This document shows positions 35,418 to 44,125 of a stretch of 45,797 nt of DNA, one piece after another. Where the stretch lies: NCBI GenBank assembly GCA_021778415.1, contig JAJYCL010000024.1, forward strand, positions 1 through 45,797, read 5' to 3'. Position 1 is the first letter of the stretch; each line of letters opens with the position of its first letter. The notes below the pieces were generated by a model, which did not search any database, was not told the DNA's origin, and worked only from the letters and a program-made list of their open reading frames with translations. A program made the position numbers and the translations under genes. Source of the DNA: a bacterium (lineage in GTDB: Bacteria > Vulcanimicrobiota > Vulcanimicrobiia > Vulcanimicrobiales > Vulcanimicrobiaceae).

Positions 35418-35939
35418 ATGAACTATCGTAATAATGGCGGAAATCGCGATCGCGATAACTCCGGTTTTGAAGAAAACGTCGTACGCGTCAATCGCGTGGC
35501 TAAAGTCGTCAAGGGTGGTAAGCGATTCAGCTTTAGCGCACTCGTTGTCGTTGGGGATCGCAAGGGCAAAGTCGGTTTTGCTATCGGCAAAGCGGGCGAA
35601 GTGCCTGAAGCAATCCGCAAAGGCGTCGAGCAAGCCAAGAAAAATCTCGTTACCGTACCGATGGTCGGCGCGACGATTCCTCACGAAGTGAAATTGCAGA
35701 TCGGTGCTGCGCACGTGTTGCTTAAGCCCGCCGCTCCCGGTACCGGCGTCATCGCCGGTGGCTCGATGCGTTCGGTGCTTGAGCTCGCCGGTATCCACGA
35801 TATTTTAACGAAGTCGCTCGGGACATCGAATCCGATCAACGTCGTGCTCGCGACCTTCGAAGCGTTGCGGTCGCTCAAAACTGCAGAACAAGTTGCCGCA
35901 TTGCGCGGTAAAACCAAGAAAGAAATTTTCGCAGCGTAA
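35418..35939 (+). CDS. rpsE: Ribosomal protein S5
   Basis: A 173-residue S5, important for decoding fidelity. It has [41 protein letters not shown], the site region where spectinomycin-resistance changes fall in other bacteria, and [34 protein letters not shown]. The first 12 residues are Asn/Arg/Gly-rich. The usual next gene, rpmD (L30), is absent. Only 37 bases separate S5 from L15. Confidence 0.98.
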   Translation: MNYRNNGGNRDRDNSGFEENVVRVNRVAKVVKGGKRFSFSALVVVGDRKGKVGFAIGKAGEVPEAIRKGVEQAKKNLVTVPMVGATIPHEVKLQIGAAHVLLKPAAPGTGVIAGGSMRSVLELAGIHDILTKSLGTSNPINVVLATFEALRSLKTAEQVAALRGKTKKEIFAA

Positions 35940-35976
35940 TTTCGCTGCGAAAACTACACACTAGAGAAAGATCGAG

Positions 35977-36540
35977 ATGGCAGAGAAGAAGACCAAGGCC
36001 GCATCGAGCGCAAAGACCAGCGCGAACGGTGCGGGAATCGCAACTGCAAGCGGCGAGCTGCTCAAGCTCGGCGCTCTTAAACCCGCCAAGGGTTCGTGGC
36101 CGAAGCGTACGCGCGTCGGTCGTGGACACGGTTCGGGCATGGTCAAGACCGGCGGCGAAGGCGGCAAGGGTCAGACGGTGCGTTCGGGCGGTGGTAAGGG
36201 CCCAGCCTTTGAAGGCGGCCAGACACCGTGGGCACGGCGTTTGCCGCATAAACGCGGCTATTCGCAGAAAGCCCGCGATATCGGTCATTTCCGCGGTCGC
36301 TATGCGATTGTCAATCTGCATCAACTTTCGACCTGGGATGTCGCCGTAGAAGTCAATCCGGAAACGTTGCAGCTCAAGGGAATCCTCAAGGGTATTCTCG
36401 ATGGCGTCAAGATTCTCGGCGGACATCGCACCGGTGCGAACCTGCCGACCGGTTTGAAATTCCGCGACGTTCTGTTCTCGGCTTCTGCGCTAGACGCGCT
36501 TAAGGCCGCCGGCGCACACATCGACCAAAACGAAGGATAG
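35977..36540 (+). CDS. rplO: Ribosomal protein L15
   Basis: A 187-residue L15, an assembly protein of the 50S subunit. LLKLGALKPAKGSWPKRTRVGRGHGSGMVKTGGEGGKGQ and FEGGQTPWARRLPHKRGY are recognisable. The first 30 residues (MAEKKTKAASSAKTSANGAG and following) are an added Ala/Ser/Lys tail. It follows rpsE directly, without rpmD. Confidence 0.95.
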   Translation: MAEKKTKAASSAKTSANGAGIATASGELLKLGALKPAKGSWPKRTRVGRGHGSGMVKTGGEGGKGQTVRSGGGKGPAFEGGQTPWARRLPHKRGYSQKARDIGHFRGRYAIVNLHQLSTWDVAVEVNPETLQLKGILKGILDGVKILGGHRTGANLPTGLKFRDVLFSASALDALKAAGAHIDQNEG

Positions 36541-36543
36541 CGC

Positions 36544-37836
36544 GTGTTCGATAAACTTCGCGATGCTCTCTCGATTCCGGATATTCGGAATCGAGTCGGT
36601 TTCGTTTTCTTCGCGTTTGCCTGGTTCGTCTTTATGATTCACGTCCAGTTGCCCGGTGTAAACCAGGCGGCTTGGTCGAAAGTCTTAGCGTCCGGTGCGT
36701 TCTATAACTTGCTTGGCTTCCTCTCCGGCGGCGCACTGCAAAAACTTTCAATCATTGCGATGGGGATTACGCCCTATATCAACGCCTCGATCATCATGCA
36801 ATTGATGACGGTGGTGTTGCCGCAGCTTGAAGATATGGCCAAAAAGGGCGGCGAAGAAGGCCGCAAAAAAATCAGCCAATACACTCGTTGGTTGACGATT
36901 TTTCTCGGCACCATTCAATCGACGTTCATGGTTATCGCCATGAAAAACTCTGGCGTGTTTCTCGATACGTCCGTGTTATTTATGATATTCGCCGTGATTA
37001 TGTTTGTCGCCGGTACGATGTTCTTGATGTGGCTTGGCGAGCAGATCTCCGATAAGGGAATCGGTAACGGCATCTCACTGATCATCTTCGTCGGTATCGT
37101 GCTGCGTTTTCCGCAATATGTTGGGCAAACGTACGCATCGACGAGCCAAGGCGGTGAATCGGTCATTAACCTGGTGATTTACATTGCCGTTGCATTGGCC
37201 TCGATCGTTTCGATCGTGTTTCTCTATCAAGGGCAGCGTCGCGTTCCGATTCAGCAGGCTCGTCGCACGGTCGGCCGCAAGATGTTCGCCGGGCGTTCGA
37301 CGTATATTCCGCTGCGCTTAAATAACGCCGGCGTGATCTCGATCATTTTCGCGATCTCTATTCTGTTGCTGCCGCAACAGGCGCTATCGTGGTTTACCCA
37401 TTCTGGCTCAACCGGAATTATGGCGAACATCGGCACGTTTTTGAACGTTTGGTTTGCGCCGTCGACGCTGCTCTACAACATCGTGTACTTCTTGCTCGTC
37501 GTTGTCTTCACGTTCTTCTATTCGGCCATCGTGCTCAATACGCGAGATGTGGCGGATAATCTGAAGAAGAGTGGATCATTCGTGCCGGGGATTCGCCCGG
37601 GACAGCCGACGGTTGACTATTTCAATAAGATTCTCGTTCGCCTAACGACGGCATCGGCGATCTACCTTGGTTTGCTCGCCGTGCTCCCCGGAGCTTTGCA
37701 GCGCGGCCTTTCGGTAACGACGTTCTATCTTGGTTCTACCTCGCTACTGATCGTCGTCGGTGTGGCGTTGGATACGATCACTCAAATTGAAGCGCGTCTT
37801 GCCATGCGTGATTACCGCGGCTTCATCAAACAGTAG
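36544..37836 (+). CDS. secY: Protein translocase subunit SecY
   Basis: A 430-residue SecY, the channel of the Sec translocon, with ten transmembrane helices. MGITPYINASIIMQL (helix 2 region), the QYTRWLTIFLG segment, GIGNGISLIIFVGIV and the cytosolic loop KSGSFVPGIRPGQPT are diagnostic. GTG start four bases after rplO. It inserts and exports the many lipoproteins and membrane proteins coded nearby. Normal neighbour of adk and map. Confidence 0.98.
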   Translation: MFDKLRDALSIPDIRNRVGFVFFAFAWFVFMIHVQLPGVNQAAWSKVLASGAFYNLLGFLSGGALQKLSIIAMGITPYINASIIMQLMTVVLPQLEDMAKKGGEEGRKKISQYTRWLTIFLGTIQSTFMVIAMKNSGVFLDTSVLFMIFAVIMFVAGTMFLMWLGEQISDKGIGNGISLIIFVGIVLRFPQYVGQTYASTSQGGESVINLVIYIAVALASIVSIVFLYQGQRRVPIQQARRTVGRKMFAGRSTYIPLRLNNAGVISIIFAISILLLPQQALSWFTHSGSTGIMANIGTFLNVWFAPSTLLYNIVYFLLVVVFTFFYSAIVLNTRDVADNLKKSGSFVPGIRPGQPTVDYFNKILVRLTTASAIYLGLLAVLPGALQRGLSVTTFYLGSTSLLIVVGVALDTITQIEARLAMRDYRGFIKQ

Positions 37837-37837
37837 C

Positions 37838-38488
37838 GTGCGACTGATCTTTCTCGGACCGCCCGGTGCGGGTAAGGGCACGCAAGCGCGTATCATTGAA
37901 GAACGCTTTGGTGCGCGTCAGATTTCAACCGGTGATTTATTGCGCGAACATCGTGCCCGCAAGAGCGAACTCGGCAGCCAAGCCGAGGGCTTTATGCAGC
38001 GCGGCGAACTCGTTCCCGATGCGCTCATCATCTCGATGATCGAAAGCGAACTCGACGCGCATGCAGGTACGGGTTTTGTGATGGATGGGTTTCCTCGCAC
38101 GATCGCTCAAGCGGAAGCCTTCGATGCCCTGCTGACGCGAAAGGGCTGGGCGCTAGACGGCGTCGTCCTTTTTGACGCGGATCGCACCACGCTCACCCAG
38201 CGCCTGACCTCGCGCTGGACGAACCCGCGTAACGGTCGCACGTACAATACGCTTTCGAATCCACCGCGTGTGATCGGCATCGACGACGAAGATGGCGGCC
38301 CGCTCGTACAGCGTGAAGACGATAAACCCGAAACGGTAGCGACGCGTCTGGACGTCTATGAAGCGCAGACGAAACCGCTCGTTGCGTATTATCGTGCGCA
38401 GGGGGTGCTCATTGAAATCGATGGCCTGGCTCCGGTAAGCGACGTCACGTCGGCGCTCATTGCAGCCGTGCAAAAACGGGGCGAGTAA
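37838..38488 (+). CDS. adk: Adenylate kinase
   Basis: A 216-residue enzyme converting AMP and ATP to two ADP. It begins RLIFLGPPGAGKGTQA with the P-loop. The AMP-binding ISTGDLLR and the GFVMDGFPRT motif follow. The lid segment contains SRWTNPRNGRTYN and lacks a four-cysteine zinc site, so this is a zinc-free lid of long type. The GTG at 37838 is one base after the secY stop. The frame is open upstream but within secY. Confidence 0.97.
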   Translation: MRLIFLGPPGAGKGTQARIIEERFGARQISTGDLLREHRARKSELGSQAEGFMQRGELVPDALIISMIESELDAHAGTGFVMDGFPRTIAQAEAFDALLTRKGWALDGVVLFDADRTTLTQRLTSRWTNPRNGRTYNTLSNPPRVIGIDDEDGGPLVQREDDKPETVATRLDVYEAQTKPLVAYYRAQGVLIEIDGLAPVSDVTSALIAAVQKRGE

Positions 38489-38492
38489 AGCC

Positions 38493-39296
38493 ATGATTGC
38501 TTTGAAATCCGCACGTGAGATCGATACGATTCGTCGTAGTGGGAAGATCACTGCGACGGTGCTGACGATGCTCATGAAGGCTGCAAAACCGGGCATGACC
38601 ACCGCACAGCTCGATGAAATCGCCGAACGAGAGATTCGCGCCCGCGGAGCCGTCCCGACGTTCAAGGGCTACCACGGCTTTACGGCGTCGATCTGCGCGT
38701 CCGTTAACGATGAAGTCGTTCATGGTGTGCCCTGCGATCGTCCGCTCGAAGACGGCGATTTACTTTCCATCGACATTGGCTCGACGTTCGAAGGCTTTGT
38801 GAGCGACACCGCGGTGACCATTCCCATCGGCACGGTCTCTCCGGAAGCCCAAAAACTGCTGACGGTGACCCAAGAGTGCTTGATGCTGGGCATCGCCCAG
38901 ATGAAGGCCGGGAACCGCGTCGGCGATATCGGCTATGCCGTGCAGCGCCACGCCGAAGCCAACGGCTACGGTGTCGTTCGCGAGCTCGTGGGCCATGGTG
39001 TCGGCCGCGAGATGCACGAAGAGCCTCAGGTTCCCAATTATGGGAGTCGCGGTGCCGGCCCCGAGCTTCGCTTAGGCCTTGTTTTGGCGATCGAACCGAT
39101 GATCACCCAGGGGGCTCGCGAGGTCGAGGTGTGTGAAGATGGCTGGACAGTTGTGACCAAAGATGGTAAACTCGCCGCGCACTTCGAGCACACGATTGCC
39201 GTGACGGCGGATGGGCCAAAAATCCTCACGTTGCGTGATTTCGGGGAACACCCCGATGTAGCGCACTACCGCCCGAAGGAAGAATCAATCGTATGA
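38493..39296 (+). CDS. map: Methionine aminopeptidase, type I
   Basis: A 267-residue metallopeptidase removing the initiator Met. It has the pita-bread fold. Five metal ligands can be placed: Asp in LLSIDIGST, Asp in FVSDTAVT, His in [12 protein letters not shown], Glu in LAIEPM and Glu in HFEHTI. The substrate His is in YHGF. It lies between adk and infA as in many bacteria. Confidence 0.97.
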   Translation: MIALKSAREIDTIRRSGKITATVLTMLMKAAKPGMTTAQLDEIAEREIRARGAVPTFKGYHGFTASICASVNDEVVHGVPCDRPLEDGDLLSIDIGSTFEGFVSDTAVTIPIGTVSPEAQKLLTVTQECLMLGIAQMKAGNRVGDIGYAVQRHAEANGYGVVRELVGHGVGREMHEEPQVPNYGSRGAGPELRLGLVLAIEPMITQGAREVEVCEDGWTVVTKDGKLAAHFEHTIAVTADGPKILTLRDFGEHPDVAHYRPKEESIV

Positions 39297-39312
39297 TATC
39301 GGAGGTGTCGTA

Positions 39313-39606
39313 ATGGCACGGGGTAAGCGCGGCGGGCGCCGCCCGGATCGGGCAAAGAAGAAAGCCGAGCGATCGGCTGCAAGCGCTTCGCCCAAAGAAG
39401 AGGCTATTGAGGTCGAAGGGACGATCGTCGAACCTCTACCCAACGCGATGTTTCGCGTCGAGTTGGCCAACGGACATCGCGTGCTCGCGCACGTGTCTGG
39501 GAAAATTCGAATGCATTTCATTCGAATTCTTCCGGGGGATCGGGTTCTCGTGGAACTCTCGCCGTACGATCTCACGCACGGCAGAATCACGTACCGCTAC
39601 AAATAG
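39313..39606 (+). CDS. infA: Translation initiation factor IF-1 with basic N-terminal extension
   Basis: A 97-residue protein. The last 70 residues are IF-1: [68 protein letters not shown], an OB fold that binds the A site of the 30S subunit. The first 28 residues ([20 protein letters not shown] and on) are an extension absent from the usual 72-residue protein. A strong GGAGGTG at 39301-39307 sits at the right distance from the first ATG, so the extension is probably translated. Confidence 0.95.
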   Translation: MARGKRGGRRPDRAKKKAERSAASASPKEEAIEVEGTIVEPLPNAMFRVELANGHRVLAHVSGKIRMHFIRILPGDRVLVELSPYDLTHGRITYRYK

Positions 39607-39625
39607 TCAAGGTAGGGAAGAGAAA

Positions 39626-39742
39626 ATGAAAGTTCGACCGTCAGTAAAACGGATCTGTGAAAAATGCAAGGTCATTCGCCGCCACGGAAAAGTGCGCGTG
39701 ATCTGTGATGTCAATGCCAAGCACAAACAGGTGCAGGGCTAA
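39626..39742 (+). CDS. rpmJ: Ribosomal protein L36
   Basis: A 38-residue L36. [21 protein letters not shown] is canonical, with the zinc ligands Cys11, Cys14, Cys27 and His33 of the C+ form. GGGAAGAG precedes the ATG. Normal place between infA and rpsM. Confidence 0.98.
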   Translation: MKVRPSVKRICEKCKVIRRHGKVRVICDVNAKHKQVQG

Positions 39743-39764
39743 GTTAGGAAAGGGACGCTAAGCA

Positions 39765-40148
39765 ATGGCACGTATCGCCGGTATCGATCTTCCACGCGAG
39801 AAGCGCGTTGAAATCGCGCTAACCTATATTTATGGCATCGGAAGCACGACGGCTCGCAAGTTGCTTGCGCACACCGGCATTAGCCCCGACCTTCGCGTTA
39901 AAGAGATGAGCGAAGACGATGAAAAGCGTCTGCGCGACGCCATCGATGCGCTGCAAGTGCGCGTTGAAGGTGATCTTCGTCGCGAGATCAGCGGCAATAT
40001 CAAACGCTTGATGGATATCGGCTGCTATCGCGGCATCCGTCATCGTCGTGGTCTGCCGGTTCGTGGTCAGCGGACGAAAACGAACGCTCGTACCCGCAAG
40101 GGTCCAAAACGCACGGTGGCCGGTAAGAAGAAAGTCACCAAGAAGTAG
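39765..40148 (+). CDS. rpsM: Ribosomal protein S13
   Basis: A 127-residue S13 of the 30S head, contacting the 50S subunit and t[28 protein letters not shown] and the [30 protein letters not shown] tail are canonical. Usually rpsK, rpsD, rpoA and rplQ follow. Here a terminator follows and then unrelated genes, so the alpha-operon part is elsewhere. Confidence 0.98.
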   Translation: MARIAGIDLPREKRVEIALTYIYGIGSTTARKLLAHTGISPDLRVKEMSEDDEKRLRDAIDALQVRVEGDLRREISGNIKRLMDIGCYRGIRHRRGLPVRGQRTKTNARTRKGPKRTVAGKKKVTKK

Positions 40149-40154
40149 CGATGC

Positions 40155-40183
40155 ACGAGCCCGGCGAACGCCGGGCTCGTTTC
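40155..40183 (+). terminator. Terminator hairpin after rpsM
   Basis: ACGAGCCCGGC (40155-40165) pairs perfectly with GCCGGGCTCGT (40170-40180) around a GAAC loop, then TTCATT. The stem is very strong but the T-run is short. It begins seven bases after the rpsM stop and probably ends the ribosomal operon. Confidence 0.75.
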
Positions 40184-40186
40184 ATT

Positions 40187-40930
40187 ATGGCGACTATTGA
40201 GAACGTCGTGATCACGGCCGGCGGACGGATCGACGGCGCGTTCGCAGCGCGAGCAGGCACGAATCTGAAAGCACTCGTCGCCGTTCGCGGCGTCACGCTG
40301 CTGGCATCTGCCATCGCCGCAGCGCGTGCTGCAGGTGCCTCGCGTATCGCCGTCATCGGTGATGACGAGATTCGGCGCGCATGTCGGAGCGACGTCGATG
40401 CGATTATCGCCGATACCGGATCAGGCGGCGGAAACGTGCGCGCCGCGTTGCGCGCGTGGCCTCAAGATGAGCCGTTGCTGTATCTGACGAGCGATATGCC
40501 CTACATCAGCGCGGCACATCTCAGCGATCTGCTCTCGCGAACCGACGATGAGACGATGGCGTTGCCGTTGGCCTCGCATGCGGCATATTCCCGACGATTT
40601 CCATCGGCACCGCGTGCCGGCGTTAGGTTACGTTCCGGAACGTTCGTCAATGGCGGCGTCTTTGTTTTGCCCGCTGGAACGAGCGCTCGTCTGGAATCCG
40701 TCGCATCGCGTTTTTTCGAGGCGCGGAAATCGCCGTTACGCATGGCGCGCCTTGTTGGCCTACCGTTTCTTTTTGCCTTTCTTACGCGGCGTCTGGATAT
40801 TTCCGCACTTGAAGCGCGCGCAGAAGCGGTCCTGGGCGTGCGCGCTCGTGCCGTTGTTGATGCGGCGCCGGAACTTGGCTTTGATATCGACGATGTCGAG
40901 CACTACGACTATGCGTGTGAAAACGAATAG
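40187..40930 (+). CDS. MobA-like nucleotidyltransferase
   Basis: A 247-residue protein of the nucleotide-diphospho-sugar transferase fold. The N-terminal VITAGGRIDGAFAARAGTNLKAL corresponds to the GG..R...K nucleotide-binding motif. SDMPYI carries the metal-binding Asp, and GTFVNGGVFVL is a typical later motif. It could transfer a nucleotide to a sugar phosphate or a molybdenum cofactor. No partner gene points either way. The ATG at 40187 is preferred to 40151, which lies in the terminator stem. Its end overlaps the MFS gene by 20 bp. Confidence 0.78.
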   Translation: MATIENVVITAGGRIDGAFAARAGTNLKALVAVRGVTLLASAIAAARAAGASRIAVIGDDEIRRACRSDVDAIIADTGSGGGNVRAALRAWPQDEPLLYLTSDMPYISAAHLSDLLSRTDDETMALPLASHAAYSRRFPSAPRAGVRLRSGTFVNGGVFVLPAGTSARLESVASRFFEARKSPLRMARLVGLPFLFAFLTRRLDISALEARAEAVLGVRARAVVDAAPELGFDIDDVEHYDYACENE

Positions 40931-42101
40931 CGCATGGCGCCTCGGCGCCTTGTGGTTTGGACTGCAACTGGTCTGGGGTGCCGTTCTTGGCGTTGCCTTG
41001 CAATCGCGCATCGATGCACTCGCCGGAGGCGACGCCCTTGTGCGCTTTGCGCAAATCGTTCCGCTTGGCGCATTGGTTGCGGCGATAACGCAGATTCTCG
41101 TCGGGATTCTTTCTGATCGACGACGTAAGCAGGGGAGTTCGCGCGTTGAATTTTATGTCGTTGGCATCATCGTCGCAGTACCCGCGCTTTGGGTGTTGAT
41201 GACGGCGGGGACGCTCGCGATGCTCGTCGTTGCGTTCCTTGCCTTGCAAATCGGCGCGAATATTGCCACGGGTCCGCTGCAGACGACGATTGCCGAGTAC
41301 ATTCCGGCGCAGCGCTACGGCGCGGCATCGGCAGCGATGGGCGCGTTACAAAGCCTCGGCAACGCCGTTGGTGCTCTTGTTGCCTCGCAAATTCCGGATG
41401 CACGTCTTGTTGCGCTCATCATGATGCTCTCGCTTCTCGTTAGTGCATTCATAACAATTCAGGATGTGCGAACGAGTGCTCCTTGCGAATCGGCGTTGCT
41501 TGACGATGTTCTCATCGTGCGGGATCGAAGCGTTTTATTTCTGTCGCGTGCGCTGGTCTATCTCGGCTTGTATTCTCTGCTTGGGTACGCATATTTTTTC
41601 ATCCGCGATGCGCTTGGCCTCACTGCCGAGAGTAGCGTTCGGTCGAGCGGCGTTATGCTTTTGGCGTTCACGATCGGTGGTGCGCTTGGGGCAGTTCTTG
41701 CGGGTCGTCCATCCGATCGCTTGGACCGGCGCGTCCCGGCCTTGGTGGGTGGCGGACTTGCAAGCGGGAGCCTTGCGTTGATGGCCTTCTGGGTTTCATC
41801 GGTGCCGGGAGCCTGGCTTTGCGCCGGTATTGCCGGGCTTGGTTGGGGCGCCTTGCTCGTGGCCGACTGGGCGATTGCGACGCGACTCTTGCCCCCAACG
41901 GTGCGAGCGACGGCCATGGGGATTTGGAATCTGGCAGTCGTCGTGCCGCAAATGCTCGCGCCCGTGCTGGCCGCTGGCCTGGTTGCCGCATTTGCCGTCG
42001 AGACGAGTGCCGCGCCGCGCTGGGCGTTGGGGCTGGCAGCGATATGGATCTGCGCCGGAACCGTGATCTTAGGGGTTTTAAACCGCAAAGCGACTGGGTA
42101 G
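40911..42101 (+). CDS. Major facilitator superfamily transporter
   Basis: A 396-residue protein with twelve hydrophobic helices. The loop between helices 2 and 3 has GILSDRRRKQG, and the equivalent loop in the second half has AGRPSDRLDRRVPAL, both MFS signature A. The layout and the YFFIRDALGL region resemble sugar-porter-like MFS proteins of the GPH or sucrose type, but the cargo is not clear. The ATG at 40911 overlaps the preceding gene by 20 bp, suggesting coupled expression with the nucleotidyltransferase. Confidence 0.88.
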   Translation: MRVKTNSAWRLGALWFGLQLVWGAVLGVALQSRIDALAGGDALVRFAQIVPLGALVAAITQILVGILSDRRRKQGSSRVEFYVVGIIVAVPALWVLMTAGTLAMLVVAFLALQIGANIATGPLQTTIAEYIPAQRYGAASAAMGALQSLGNAVGALVASQIPDARLVALIMMLSLLVSAFITIQDVRTSAPCESALLDDVLIVRDRSVLFLSRALVYLGLYSLLGYAYFFIRDALGLTAESSVRSSGVMLLAFTIGGALGAVLAGRPSDRLDRRVPALVGGGLASGSLALMAFWVSSVPGAWLCAGIAGLGWGALLVADWAIATRLLPPTVRATAMGIWNLAVVVPQMLAPVLAAGLVAAFAVETSAAPRWALGLAAIWICAGTVILGVLNRKATG

Positions 42102-42217
42102 CTTTGTAAAGAGACGGTTTCGTCGATGGAACCCTTTGCATGCACCAAGCGTTAGGGTGGGTGAAGGGACGGCAACGTTCGTCTCTCTACACAAAATCTT
42201 TCAACTTGGAGGCTCTC

Positions 42218-43498
42218 GTGAAACGACTGAGCACCGTCGCCCTGGCTGCACTTTTTGTGTCGGCACTTGGGCTCAACGCGGTTGCGGCTACGTCGCAGAA
42301 CCAATCGGCGGGAAACTTTGGAAGCCGCACGATTGCGCAGGCGAATATGCCCGCTGCAAACTTCGGTACTCCGCCGTCGGGACAAATCCCGATACTCTAT
42401 AACGATCATCACGTCTATTCCAAGCCTTCGACGCTTAGCCACGGCCGCGTTCTCGCAGCCATGGTCAAGAACGGCACCGTTCTCATTCCACTTCGCTCGA
42501 TGTTCGAGCAAATGGGTGCCACGGTTTCGGTCAACGGCAAATCCGTGACGGTCAGCAAAGCTGGAGCATCGGCGACGGTCACCGTCGGCAGCCACTCAGC
42601 AACCATTAACGGACAGGCGCGCACCCTCGACGTCGCGCCGATGATGGTCAAGGGCACCTTGATGGTGCCGATTCGCGTCCTTTCGGAAACGATGGGCGCG
42701 TATGTTCAATGGGTTCCGGACCAGAAGCTGGTCGTTGTGCGTTATAGCCCAGCGACGCCGCCTCCGCCGGTTCCAGTAGCAACGGCCGCACCGGCTCCGA
42801 CGCCGGAAGCAACCGTTCCTCCGACGCCGACCCCGGCGCCGAAGGCAGCACCGGTGCAAGAGCACTTCATTGCTGGCGATTATATCTTCTCACCGAAAGT
42901 GTACGATGAGTTCAGCCCTGGAAACACCGGGAAATCGTCGTATGCCGTTCGTGGAGCGGCAGAGTTCTCGGCATTGAATCTGCCGTGGATGCTCGAAGGC
43001 AGCTTCACCACGTTCGGGTACCCGCATAACGCGGGCAACGTCACCGTCATTGGTGGCGGCGGTTCGACGCTGGTTCCAGCATTCAACGTTCGTACGTCAG
43101 ATTTTGACGGCCGCTTCGCGTTGAAGGTTGCCGACCCGCGCATCTACGTCGGCGTGGGATATCTCTCGCGTCAAAACAACGCCGGTTATCCGAATCTCAA
43201 AGCGTTCGGTTTCGGCGCTGAAAAACTCCCGGATCTGGATCAGCAGCTTTCGTTCTTCGGCAGCTACTGGTACTACCCGAATGTCAAGGGCACGTGCGGT
43301 ACGTCCGTTTGCCCGACCGGACCGTACACGTTGGCCTACAACGTCTCGAAATACCAAGTTGGTATTGCCTTGACGATGCCCAGCCAGCCGGTCTTCCTTG
43401 AGCTCGGCCTCGTCGGTGAGTCCGCAGCCAACAAGACTAACGCTCCAGGTGGCTTCACGGCAAATGGACCGTTCGTCGGCCTCGGGATCAAGTTCTAA
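42218..43498 (+). CDS. Copper-amine-oxidase-type stalk domain fused to a probable outer-membrane barrel
   Basis: A 426-residue secreted protein. A signal peptide (to about residue 24) is followed by a stalk domain of the copper amine oxidase N-terminal type (about residues 70-175). The stalk shows two repeats: VLIPLRSMFEQMGATVSV and LMVPIRVLSETMGAYVQW. A Pro/Ala/Thr linker comes next (residues 186-215). The last 200 residues have alternating strands and a terminal Phe (GLGIKF), the mark of many outer-membrane barrels. The stalk may bind peptidoglycan, tying barrel to wall. GTG start with TTGGAGG at 5 nt. The 116-nt region upstream contains no gene. Confidence 0.8.
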   Translation: MKRLSTVALAALFVSALGLNAVAATSQNQSAGNFGSRTIAQANMPAANFGTPPSGQIPILYNDHHVYSKPSTLSHGRVLAAMVKNGTVLIPLRSMFEQMGATVSVNGKSVTVSKAGASATVTVGSHSATINGQARTLDVAPMMVKGTLMVPIRVLSETMGAYVQWVPDQKLVVVRYSPATPPPPVPVATAAPAPTPEATVPPTPTPAPKAAPVQEHFIAGDYIFSPKVYDEFSPGNTGKSSYAVRGAAEFSALNLPWMLEGSFTTFGYPHNAGNVTVIGGGGSTLVPAFNVRTSDFDGRFALKVADPRIYVGVGYLSRQNNAGYPNLKAFGFGAEKLPDLDQQLSFFGSYWYYPNVKGTCGTSVCPTGPYTLAYNVSKYQVGIALTMPSQPVFLELGLVGESAANKTNAPGGFTANGPFVGLGIKF

Positions 43499-43523
43499 AA
43501 CGCGCACCGTCGCGTAGCGAACA

Positions 43524-43559
43524 AAAAACGGCCCCGGCAGCAATGCCGGGGCCGTTTTT
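43524..43559. terminator. Strong, nearly symmetric terminator
   Basis: ACGGCCCCGGCA (43528-43539) pairs with TGCCGGGGCCGT (43544-43555) around GCAA. AAAA precedes and TTTT follows, so it can work in both directions. It lies 25 bases after the stalk-barrel gene. Confidence 0.92.
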
Positions 43560-43624
43560 GTTACCGCTTGTCACGCGCGCGTGGTCGCGTGATGGGGTTT
43601 GCGAGAAAGGATGGTATACTAGCA

Positions 43625-44125
43625 ATGGCAATGAGTATGGAGATGATCGGGCAGAGATTGGCCCATCTCGAAGGAAGCTACGAGCAGATTTCGCATCGAC
43701 TTGTCTCCATTGATAACAGGTTGGATCGGATCGAAAGCAGATTCGATAGTGTCGATGGGCGCTTCGTGCAGATCGAAGCGCGCTTTGTTCAAATCGATAG
43801 CCGTTTTGCGCAGATCGACAGCCGCTTTGCGCAGATCGAGCAGCGTTTTGATGGGCGCTTCGCGCAGATTGATGGGCGCTTCGCGCAGATTGATGAACGC
43901 TTGGCAAAAATCGATCAACGGTTTGATCGGATGATGCTGTGGCAATGTGGGCTGCTCGCGACCGTTATCTTACGAATCGACTATGCCGAACGGTTGCCAA
44001 CCGAGTTGCGCATCGGCGATGCCGCGGGCGACGGTAGCATCGATGAGATCCTGCCGGTTAAAACCTTGGATGCTGACGGGAAGCGTCGATGTCGGCTGAA
44101 TGATCGAAAGCGTGCTGCTTGCTAG
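43625..44125 (+). CDS. Heptad-repeat coiled-coil protein, 3' end apparently replaced
   Basis: About 166 residues. Residues 10-100 are a long coiled coil of 7-residue units, many reading RFAQID(S/G/E), coded by near-identical 21-bp repeats. After MMLWQCGLLATVIL, which looks like the beginning of a membrane anchor, the frame runs on antisense through the 3' end of the convergent patatin gene for about 155 bp. Related short proteins generally end soon after such an anchor, so the tail is probably an accident of a deletion or rearrangement. An extended -10 (TGGTATACT, 43612-43620) lies just upstream. The start may be 43625, 43631 or 43637. Confidence 0.6.
   Translation: MAMSMEMIGQRLAHLEGSYEQISHRLVSIDNRLDRIESRFDSVDGRFVQIEARFVQIDSRFAQIDSRFAQIEQRFDGRFAQIDGRFAQIDERLAKIDQRFDRMMLWQCGLLATVILRIDYAERLPTELRIGDAAGDGSIDEILPVKTLDADGKRRCRLNDRKRAAC

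Noticed and set aside
43740-43920. 21-bp repeats considered as CRISPR or iterons
   Set aside because: They are the coding repeats of a heptad coiled coil in frame.
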